Under the pieces are notes generated by a model, which saw nothing but the letters and a program-made list of their open reading frames with translations, did no database searches and had not been told where the DNA came from. From CADEED01 sp046733635 (lineage in GTDB: Bacteria > Pseudomonadota > Gammaproteobacteria > Steroidobacterales > Steroidobacteraceae): a stretch of DNA of 5,100 bases. The translations under genes and the position numbers were made by a program. Location of the stretch: contig JBKPPO010000344.1 of the NCBI GenBank assembly GCA_046733635.1, positions 1 to 5,100 of the forward strand, given 5' to 3'. Shown in pieces: positions 1 through 5,100 of this stretch (position 1 is the first letter of the stretch; each line of letters begins with the position of its first letter).

Positions 1-230
1 GACTGCGCCAGCGCCGCCACCACTTCCTTGAGCTGCGCGGCGAGCTGGGTCACCTGCTCCGCGTTGCTCGCGGCCGCGGATTGCAACTCGGCGATCTGCT
101 GATCCAGCAGCGCCGTGCGATCCGGCGCTTCCTCGAGTTTCTTGCGCGTGAATGCGGGCTTCACCACGCTCAGGATGGTGTCCAGGTTTCCGAGCACGAG
201 TTTGCCGACAGTAAGCCAGGGTACGGGCAT
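1..230 (-). CDS. Small coiled-coil protein of unknown function (C-terminus off window)
   Basis: I do not recognise a characterised family. The reading frame opens with ATG at 230 and stays open to the window edge, giving 76 visible codons. Residues 1-31 begin MPVPWLTVGK and form a mostly hydrophobic or amphipathic helix ending in a basic patch (TRKK, 28-31). A proline-containing hinge (EEAPD, 33-37) follows. Residues 42-74 then show an unbroken 3-4 heptad pattern (L42, I46, L49, A53, N56, V60, L63, L67, V70, L74), so a coiled coil is well supported. The start is set by a strong GGAGGT ribosome site 4 bases upstream. The gene begins 13 bases after the metallophosphoesterase stop, so it is very probably co-transcribed and may be translationally coupled. 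Small proteins of similar design (N-terminal PWL motif, coiled coil, sometimes a C-terminal membrane helix) occur in proteobacteria, but I recall this only loosely. The frame, start and coiled coil are seen directly; function is unknown. Confidence 0.78.
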   Translation of the reverse strand, partial: MPVPWLTVGKLVLGNLDTILSVVKPAFTRKKLEEAPDRTALLDQQIAELQSAAASNAEQVTQLAAQLKEVVAALAQ

Positions 231-234
231 CGAA

Positions 235-240
235 ACCTCC
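235..240 (-). promoter_or_regulatory. Strong Shine-Dalgarno site of the small coiled-coil gene
   Basis: On the minus strand the sequence reads GGAGGT, a near-perfect match to the anti-SD sequence, 4 bases before the ATG at 230 and 3 bases after the metallophosphoesterase TGA (246-244). It fixes the start of the short gene and supports it as genuinely translated despite its small size. Confidence 0.75.
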
Positions 241-243
241 GGT

Positions 244-1008
244 TCAGTTGCGGTGTCTGGCGGGCACGGTACCCGTGCGCAGCGCCTCGGCCCACTCGGG
301 CCTGCCATTGCGCTCCGCCAGCCGGGCCATGGGCTCGAAATCGTAGGGCACCGGGTGGATCTGCGCATGCCACGCACCGCCGCGTTTCTCGATGGTGGCG
401 TAGCGAGCATAGGCGTCCCCGTTCTCGACGCGATAGTAGTGAGGCTCATCGTCCTCATAAGCCTGGAGTCCGACACTGCCGGCGTTCACCAGGAGCTGGC
501 CACCCGGCCCATGGGCCACGCGCGGGATGTGCGTATGGCCGCAGGCGATGAGCTGCGGCGCCACGCCCGCGGGAAGGACGCATCGCGCCGCGATCTCGGA
601 ATCGGTCGCCGCGCGCGTGTGGTCGCCCTCCAGCGATTCCAGGAACGCCTCGACGTCGCTGCGCGGCGTGCCATGACACAGGTACACCTCGTCATCGAGC
701 GGACGCGCGGGCGGCAGCGAATGCATCCACTCGAAAACTTCCGGCGTGAGTTGCCCATGAGCGAAGGCGTCCGACGCACCTCCACCCTTCGACGCGAATT
801 CCAGCAACTGCCGCTCGTGATTGCCCGCGAGCTGCACCCAGTCCTGCGCCATGAGAAGACGCGCGGTCTCGAGCGGCAGCAGCGGCCCCGACAGGGAATC
901 GCCGAGATTGACGATGCGGGTCACGCCCCGGCGCCTCGTGTCCTCGATGACCGCCTGCAGCGCCGGCAGGTTGCCGTGGATGTCGGAGACCAGGGCGATG
1001 CGGCTCAT
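244..1008 (-). CDS. YfcE-like calcineurin-type metallophosphoesterase
   Basis: This 254-residue cytoplasmic enzyme is predicted to hydrolyse phosphomono- or phosphodiesters with a two-metal centre. All signature blocks of the superfamily are visible in order: SDIHGN (D9, H11), LGDSLSGP (D37), GNHER (N63, H64), LCHGTPRSD (H112) and CGHTHIPR (H158, H160). LVNAGSVG (173-180) follows, typical of the YfcE/MJ0936-like Metallophos_2 group. There is no signal peptide or membrane segment. The start ATG at 1008 leads directly into the first beta strand (MSRIALVSDIHGN), so it is secure, although its ribosome site is weak. The nearest AGGT overlaps the preceding gene's last codons, which suggests translational coupling. 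The gene starts 10 bases after the stop of the exported 146-residue protein and ends 13 bases before the coiled-coil gene. The physiological substrate cannot be read from sequence. It does not look like ApaH or CpdA in length and motif spacing. Confidence 0.93.
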   Translation of the reverse strand: MSRIALVSDIHGNLPALQAVIEDTRRRGVTRIVNLGDSLSGPLLPLETARLLMAQDWVQLAGNHERQLLEFASKGGGASDAFAHGQLTPEVFEWMHSLPPARPLDDEVYLCHGTPRSDVEAFLESLEGDHTRAATDSEIAARCVLPAGVAPQLIACGHTHIPRVAHGPGGQLLVNAGSVGLQAYEDDEPHYYRVENGDAYARYATIEKRGGAWHAQIHPVPYDFEPMARLAERNGRPEWAEALRTGTVPARHRN

Positions 1009-1018
1009 CGCTCGCTAA

Positions 1019-1459
1019 CTACCTGGCGAGCGCTTCGAGCTTCTTGCTGTCGAGGAATTCCTCGAGCCCGCTCATGACCTTGGTCACGTTCGGATGCACG
1101 AACAACTCGCCGGCCGCGGCCTGGCCCAGCACCTGGAACGCGGACTGGATGGCCACCGCGCCTTCGTACTTGATGGCTTTCTTCGACACGTCCACGCAGG
1201 TCTCCGTGAGCAGCTTCGTGAACAAGGCGCCGGCCTTGCTGTTGTAGGCCTTCACATCCGCCTCCGAGACCTTCTGCAACGAAGCGACGGAGGGATGCTG
1301 CGCCATGGCGACGAAGATCCACTGCACCAGCGCGGTCTTGTCGTCGGTGGAGGTTTTCTCCACCAGGCAACGTGAGAGGTCGTCGGTGTATACACCCGCG
1401 AACGCGGGCGAACCCAGCGCGACGAGGCCGATGGCCGCCGCGCGAATCACAGTCTTCAT
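1019..1459 (-). CDS. Small exported protein of unknown function with signal peptide and two cysteines
   Basis: This encodes a 146-residue protein with a clear Sec signal peptide: MKT, a hydrophobic core (IRAAAIGLVALG) and an SPAFA-G type cleavage site after A21. The mature part of about 125 residues is mostly helical in character, has no membrane segment and carries exactly two cysteines (C31 and C88), consistent with one periplasmic disulfide. Its mature start (VYTDDLSRCLVEKTS) and the TETCVDV block resemble an uncharacterised helical periplasmic group that I recall from gammaproteobacteria; no function is known to me. I chose ATG 1459 rather than the upstream ATG at 1669. It directly precedes the signal peptide and has GGGAG 6 bases upstream, whereas the longer start would lie inside sua5 and add a non-homologous Arg/Ser/Pro-rich stretch. 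It lies 22 bases after the sua5 stop and 10 bases before the phosphoesterase start, so it is part of the same probable operon. Confidence 0.87.
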   Translation of the reverse strand: MKTVIRAAAIGLVALGSPAFAGVYTDDLSRCLVEKTSTDDKTALVQWIFVAMAQHPSVASLQKVSEADVKAYNSKAGALFTKLLTETCVDVSKKAIKYEGAVAIQSAFQVLGQAAAGELFVHPNVTKVMSGLEEFLDSKKLEALAR

Positions 1460-1465
1460 GTTTTT

Positions 1466-1470
1466 CTCCC
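1466..1470 (-). promoter_or_regulatory. Shine-Dalgarno site deciding the start of the exported 146-residue protein
   Basis: The minus strand reads GGGAG followed by AAAAAC and then ATG at 1459, a spacing of 6 bases. It lies in the 22-base gap after the sua5 stop and selects the signal-peptide start over the longer open frame reaching back to 1669. Confidence 0.7.
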
Positions 1471-1481
1471 TTGGAACGAAC

Positions 1482-2516
1482 TCAGGGCAGGACGCTGTAT
1501 CCGCCCGTTTCGGCAAACTGGTCGTGTTCGGCCGGCGCGCTGCCGGCGGCGGCGCCGCGGGCCAGGCGATCGCGGATCGCCGTCCACTTTTCTTCGCTGG
1601 GCACGTCCTGCACGAGGATCTGTTCGCAGCCCGCCTTGTCGAGCGCTCGCAGGTTGGAATACAGATCATGAGCGTACGCGTCGGGGCGACGTCCGGCGTT
1701 GATCCAGGTGACCGAGGGATAGGTCTTGAGCGGCAGCCGCATGGCGAGCACCGCCACGCGCCGCCCGCCTTCGGAGAGTTGTTCGGCGCGTTTGTCGATC
1801 TCGTCCACGGGCACGATGCTCATGGGCGTCATGGGCGCGTAGTGCGCGGCTTTCGCGCCCGGGACGCGCGGCGTGGCCGCACCGGCGCCGACGATCACAT
1901 CGCCCACGACTTCCTTGAGCGACGAGTAAGTGATGAAGCCCGGACGCAGCAGGCGGACCTGTTCGCCGTCGAAACTCACGATCGTGGACTCGAGGCCGAT
2001 CTGCGATTCGCCGCCGTCCATGACCACGCGCACCGCGTCGCCGAACTCTTCGCGCACGTGTTCGGGCCGGGTCGGACTCACACGTCCGAAGCGGTTGGCC
2101 GAGGGGGCCGCGATGCCGCCACCGAAGGCGGTGAGGAGCTGCTGCGCCATGGGATGCGACGGCACGCGGATGGCCACGGTGTCCTGCCCGCCGGTGACCA
2201 CGTCGTGAACGTTCTCCGACCTCGGGAGCACCATCGTGAGCGGCCCCGGCCAGAACCGCGCCGCGAGCTTCTGCGCGGCCTCGGGCACCTCGCGCGCCCA
2301 GCGATGCAGGTACTTGGGGTTGTCCAGGTGGACGATCACCGGATGATCGGCCGGCCGTTCCTTGAGCTCGAAGATCCGACGCACCGCGGCCGGGTTCTGC
2401 GCGTTCGCGCCCAGGCCATAGACGGTTTCGGTTGGAAAAGCGACGAGCTCGCCGTCACGCAGCGCGGTGACGGCTTCTTCCAGTTCCTTGAGGGTTGCGC
2501 GGACGACTCGGACCAT
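1482..2516 (-). CDS. sua5: L-threonylcarbamoyladenylate synthase, two-domain Sua5/TsaC2 type
   Basis: This enzyme makes threonylcarbamoyl-AMP from L-threonine, bicarbonate and ATP, the first step of t6A formation at position 37 of tRNAs reading ANN codons. The product is then used by the TsaD complex. From ATG 2516 the protein is 344 residues, the size of full Sua5 rather than the roughly 190-residue TsaC of E. coli. The YrdC domain (about 5-200) shows FPTETVYGLGAN (27-38), the KERP motif (52-55), FWPGPLT (88-94), APSAN (137-141), GLESTIVSF (174-182) and LRPG (190-193). The linker PGAKAAHYAP (219-228) leads into the C-terminal Sua5 domain (about 229-344), with IRDRLARGAA near its end. ATG 2516 was preferred over an in-frame TTG at 2567, because the extra 17 residues would run through a perfect GC hairpin and look non-conserved. 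ATG 2516 has no ribosome site, and a TATACA box ends 10 bases before it, so the mRNA may be nearly leaderless. The enzyme is cytoplasmic. Confidence 0.95.
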   Translation of the reverse strand: MVRVVRATLKELEEAVTALRDGELVAFPTETVYGLGANAQNPAAVRRIFELKERPADHPVIVHLDNPKYLHRWAREVPEAAQKLAARFWPGPLTMVLPRSENVHDVVTGGQDTVAIRVPSHPMAQQLLTAFGGGIAAPSANRFGRVSPTRPEHVREEFGDAVRVVMDGGESQIGLESTIVSFDGEQVRLLRPGFITYSSLKEVVGDVIVGAGAATPRVPGAKAAHYAPMTPMSIVPVDEIDKRAEQLSEGGRRVAVLAMRLPLKTYPSVTWINAGRRPDAYAHDLYSNLRALDKAGCEQILVQDVPSEEKWTAIRDRLARGAAAGSAPAEHDQFAETGGYSVLP

Positions 2517-2526
2517 GGGGCCGAAT

Positions 2527-2532
2527 TGTATA
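2527..2532 (-). promoter_or_regulatory. Possible -10 box (TATACA) upstream of sua5
   Basis: In an otherwise very GC-rich gap the minus strand contains TATACAATT. The hexamer TATACA differs from the TATAAT consensus at two positions and ends 10 bases before the sua5 ATG. Transcription starting about 7 bases downstream would yield a leader of only a few bases. No convincing -35 hexamer lies 17 bases further up, where the sequence is GGAACC within the hairpin. The call is therefore tentative. Confidence 0.35.
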
Positions 2533-2539
2533 GGCTCGT

Positions 2540-2564
2540 CGCGCGCGGGGGTTCCCCGCGCGCG
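2540..2564 (-). terminator. Perfect GC-only hairpin between the protease gene and sua5
   Basis: Bases 2540-2550 and 2554-2564 are exact reverse complements, an 11-bp all-G/C stem with a 3-base loop, lying 67 bases after the protease stop codon. It is placed where a terminator of the protease gene would sit and separates it from sua5. However, no run of U follows on the minus-strand transcript (ACGAGCCTATACA comes next). A classical intrinsic terminator is therefore not proven. It could instead act as an mRNA 3'-end stabiliser, a Rho-assisted stop or simply a structural barrier. The stem itself is seen directly; the role is inferred. Confidence 0.45.
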
Positions 2565-2630
2565 CAATCGTGATCTGGTTGCCGAAACTCCCGCTCCGGG
2601 CCCGAGACGAACGTCCGACGATCGCCGAAT

Positions 2631-5100
2631 TCACTCCAGGTCGCGGCGTTCCCAGCCCATTTCCGTACGGCGCACTTCGTAGGTCGGCCAGTAGTGCCGG
2701 TCCAACTTGAGCGTGATCACCTCGGGCGCGTTGTTCCAGGTGATGGTGCGCAGCCTGATGGCCGAGCGATCCGGCCGCCCGGAGACCACCTTGAGGAATT
2801 CATCGAGGTTGGGCGTCGGTACGCCATCCACTTCGACGATGCGACGTCCGGGGAAGAGTCCGTACCGCGTGGCCGGCGAGCCGTACGCGAAATAACCCAC
2901 GTACACGCCTTCGGGGGGGATGCCGCGCTGTGCGATCATCGCGCGGTGCGGCGCCTGCAGCGTCGCGCCGGCCCACATGACGATGCGATCGAGATCGCCG
3001 CCCGTGAGCGCCGCAGTGGCCATCGGGATCACCGCTTCTTCGCCATCGCGCCAGACGGTGACCGACACCTCGGCCTTGTCGGCCACGGCCAGCTCGACCT
3101 CCCGGAAACGTGTGACCACCTTGTTGTCGATGGCCAGCAGGATGTCGCCCTGCTTGAGCCGGCCGACTGCCGCCGAGCCACCGACCAGCCGCACGATGGA
3201 GAGCACCTGGCGCTGATGGGGGCTCGCGTTCTCGAGCTTCTTGAGCCAGTCGTCGGAGAGTCCCAGCCGACGCGCCGCAGCCAGCGGCTGCGGCACGAGT
3301 TCGGCCTCGAGCGAGAACACCGGTTGCTTGTTCTGCACGCGGCGGAGCATGTCCTGCACCACGCCGATGGCGACGCCGCGATTCTCCTGCTGGAGGTCGC
3401 GGCCCTGCTCCCAGGCGAAGCTCGACCAGAGACCGATCACGCCGCCCGACTCGTCGGACAACACACCGTCGAAGTCCGAAGGCCCGTTCACGAGCAGGAT
3501 GGTTTCGAGATTGCTCTCGCGGAACTGCATGGTGCGCGACAGCGGCAACTGGATGGGCGTGAGATTCGCGACGGTCGTGGCGCGCGTGTTCACGTCGCTG
3601 TTGGAGTTCATGCCCACCACCCAGAGGCTCTCGCCCGGGACGATGCGGCGATCCACGAGCTTGGCGCTCTTCACCGGCGTGTTGCCGATGAGCTTGGGGT
3701 CGTAGCTCACGATGGCGAGGTTGTGCAGCGGGTGCACGAACTCCACCTTGCCCGGGATCTCGATCGTCCCCGCGAAGATGATGCGCACGTCGCCCATCGA
3801 AACGGGCACGGTGTTCCGATCCACGACGACGAGCCCGCGCGCGGCGTCGACCACGAGGCCGGTGCCGCGGTAGTTGCGCTCCGTGATGCCCGACACCGAA
3901 TAGGGCATGTCGAAACCCACGCCAACCAGCGACGGCGCCAGGGTGGCGGCGCGCGAATCGTCGAGCTTCGCGAAACGCGTGCTGCCGCCGACGTCGGGTT
4001 TCGGGAAGCCCAGCGCGGGCAGCGGCGCGCATTGCCACACACCCGCGGCGTCATCGCGCAGGCAATGGTTGGCGGGAAACCAGCGGCGATCCATGCGCGC
4101 GCTGCGCACGCTCGACCCGTTGGGATCGTCCACGGTGGAATAACGTACGGTAAAGCGCTCGCCATCGGCGAGACCGGCGACCACGGCCTCGAAGGCCGCG
4201 AGTGTCGGCGTGGGCTTGCCGTTGGCGCTGGAGATCACCGCGCCGCGCGGCACACCGGCCGCGCCGAAGATGTAGCCCGGGTTGGCAACGTACACGCCGC
4301 TCACGGCCACGTTGAAATGCCGCGCCTGCTGATAGGACACCGTGTGCACCACGGCATCACCGAACTCGAGATAGGCATTTGGCGTGATGGCGTGCAGATC
4401 CCCCACGCTGAGCTTGGCCGAAACGATCTTGCCACCGCGCTCGAGTTCGAGATCCACGGCGCCACCGACGTTGTCGTCCATGACCTGCTCCAGCGGCTCG
4501 AACTCCGAGACCATCTTGCCGTTCACGCGAACGAGCACGTCGCCGGGCTGCAGTGTGCCGTCGGCCGGGCCGCCCGGCAGCACTTCGTTGACCACCAGCA
4601 TGCCCGTGAGGGCGGGAAACGCCTTGCGCGCGGCCTCTTCGGTCTTTTCCTGCAGGCCCAGGCGGCGAAGTTCATCGTAGGGCGTGTAGTGGAACACCAC
4701 CTGCAACGCGCCGCGCGTGACGAGCTTGCCCGACTGGATCATCTCGAGCGCGCGTTTCACGCGGCCCAAAGGTAGATAGAAGCTCGACGCCGCGCCCGTG
4801 GCGCCACCGGCATTCAGCGCCACCACGCGGCCCTGGATGTCGATCACGGGCGAGCCCGAGGAACCGCCCGAGGTGCCCGAGGCCGCCTGCAGATAGAACG
4901 TGTTGAAGTCGTTGTACTTGCCGATGCCGTATTCGGGCGCATCGCGGTCGAGCTTGGCGATGGTGCCCGCGAGGATCGACAGCTGCTCGCCGGCGTCGTT
5001 ACCGACCACTCGAATGTCGCGGCCGATTTGCGCGGCGGTGGGATCGAGCTTGAGCTCCGTCGGCTTCATGAACTGCAGTTGCTTCGGGTCGTAGCGGAAG
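2631..5100 (-). CDS. Nma111-type tandem HtrA serine protease with four PDZ domains (N-terminus off window)
   Basis: This is a partial protein of 822 visible residues, open to the window edge; numbering here starts at the internal Met at 5069. The first part is the C-terminal half of a trypsin-like fold: RDIRVVGNDAGE (17-28), APEYGIG (44-50) and GGSSGSPV (68-75), with predicted nucleophile S71. The catalytic His and Asp should lie just beyond the window. PDZ1 (about 118-222, RRLGL loop 135-139, LQPGDVLVRVNG) and PDZ2 (about 236-332, ending DRRWFP) follow. A second protease-like domain (about 380-575) has lost the catalytic residues: N419 and N450 replace His and Asp, and no GxSGG/S-P motif is present. 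PDZ3 (about 583-685, LKQGDILLAIDNK) and PDZ4 (about 698-795, DRHYWP) close the protein, which ends in GWERRDLE. This order and the motifs FRYDPK, VGDLHAITP and HPLHNLAIVSYDP match the eukaryotic Nma111/Ynm3 family as I remember it; bacterial members are poorly studied. The only cysteines, C336 and C347, suggest a disulfide and hence an exported protein. The stop is TGA at 2633-2631. Confidence 0.93.
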   Translation of the reverse strand, partial: FRYDPKQLQFMKPTELKLDPTAAQIGRDIRVVGNDAGEQLSILAGTIAKLDRDAPEYGIGKYNDFNTFYLQAASGTSGGSSGSPVIDIQGRVVALNAGGATGAASSFYLPLGRVKRALEMIQSGKLVTRGALQVVFHYTPYDELRRLGLQEKTEEAARKAFPALTGMLVVNEVLPGGPADGTLQPGDVLVRVNGKMVSEFEPLEQVMDDNVGGAVDLELERGGKIVSAKLSVGDLHAITPNAYLEFGDAVVHTVSYQQARHFNVAVSGVYVANPGYIFGAAGVPRGAVISSANGKPTPTLAAFEAVVAGLADGERFTVRYSTVDDPNGSSVRSARMDRRWFPANHCLRDDAAGVWQCAPLPALGFPKPDVGGSTRFAKLDDSRAATLAPSLVGVGFDMPYSVSGITERNYRGTGLVVDAARGLVVVDRNTVPVSMGDVRIIFAGTIEIPGKVEFVHPLHNLAIVSYDPKLIGNTPVKSAKLVDRRIVPGESLWVVGMNSNSDVNTRATTVANLTPIQLPLSRTMQFRESNLETILLVNGPSDFDGVLSDESGGVIGLWSSFAWEQGRDLQQENRGVAIGVVQDMLRRVQNKQPVFSLEAELVPQPLAAARRLGLSDDWLKKLENASPHQRQVLSIVRLVGGSAAVGRLKQGDILLAIDNKVVTRFREVELAVADKAEVSVTVWRDGEEAVIPMATAALTGGDLDRIVMWAGATLQAPHRAMIAQRGIPPEGVYVGYFAYGSPATRYGLFPGRRIVEVDGVPTPNLDEFLKVVSGRPDRSAIRLRTITWNNAPEVITLKLDRHYWPTYEVRRTEMGWERRDLE

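Noticed and set aside
115..1077. Plus-strand open frame of 320 codons antisense to the phosphoesterase
   Set aside because: It spans three minus-strand genes and their gaps, has no domain-like content, and is explained by GC-rich codon bias on the other strand.
1460..1669. Upstream start (ATG 1669) giving a 216-residue version of the exported protein
   Set aside because: The extension overlaps sua5 out of frame, is Arg/Ser/Pro-rich, and would bury an excellent signal peptide that has its own ribosome site at 1466-1470.
2517..2567. TTG start at 2567 adding 17 residues to Sua5
   Set aside because: The extra peptide is encoded by the perfect GC hairpin and does not look like part of the family's N-terminus, which normally begins close to the ELEEAV helix.
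1305..2573. Plus-strand open frame of 422 codons antisense to sua5
   Set aside because: It is a shadow frame with low-complexity Arg/His/Gly composition; the opposite strand encodes the complete Sua5 motif set.
2597..2604. CGGGCCCG palindrome in the gap after the protease gene
   Set aside because: It is eight bases long and surrounded by imperfectly matching flanks; such palindromes are expected by chance in DNA of this GC content.
2694..4775. Plus-strand open frame of 693 codons antisense to the protease gene
   Set aside because: It is His/Arg/Asp/Val-rich with no recognisable domain, as expected for the complement of a GC-rich coding frame. The minus-strand frame has extensive, motif-level family similarity.
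1..5100. Mobile element, CRISPR, phage, tRNA or defence-system signatures
   Set aside because: I found no direct repeats, terminal inverted repeats, spacer-repeat periodicity, cloverleaf or transposase/integrase motifs; base composition and strand use look uniform throughout.

Overview
The window is a compact, high-GC stretch of bacterial chromosome. All five supported genes lie on the minus strand, so transcription runs from base 5100 towards base 1. Gene content, GC-rich codon use and short intergenic gaps suggest a proteobacterium, possibly a soil or freshwater gammaproteobacterium of the Xanthomonadales/Nevskiales/Steroidobacterales kind. That placement is inference from general impression, not a computed result. 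I see no tRNA, rRNA, CRISPR array, insertion sequence or phage gene.

In transcription order: (1) 5100-2631 is a large multi-PDZ trypsin-like serine protease whose N-terminus lies beyond the window. Its domain order (active protease half, PDZ, PDZ, degenerate protease, PDZ, PDZ) and many sequence motifs match the tandem-HtrA Nma111/Ynm3 family best known from fungi. (2) A 114-base gap (2517-2630) holds a perfect 11-bp all-GC hairpin and a TATACA box just upstream of the next gene. (3) 2516-1482 is a full-length two-domain Sua5/TsaC2, the threonylcarbamoyl-AMP synthase of tRNA t6A modification. (4) 1459-1019 is a small exported protein of unknown function with a clear signal peptide and two cysteines. 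(5) 1008-244 is a YfcE-like calcineurin-type metallophosphoesterase. (6) 230 to the window edge is the start of a small coiled-coil protein of unknown function.

The last four genes are separated by only 22, 10 and 13 bases and probably form one transcription unit starting at or just upstream of sua5. The protease gene is separated from them by the hairpin and may be its own unit or a read-through partner. The genes do not form an obvious single pathway: tRNA modification, a phosphoesterase and two uncharacterised small proteins look like a housekeeping cluster next to an envelope-quality-control type protease.

The most notable item is the bacterial Nma111-type protease. Its second half is an internal duplicate of the first at a constant offset of about 462-465 residues and has lost the catalytic residues. 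No new multi-gene defence or mobile system is evident.
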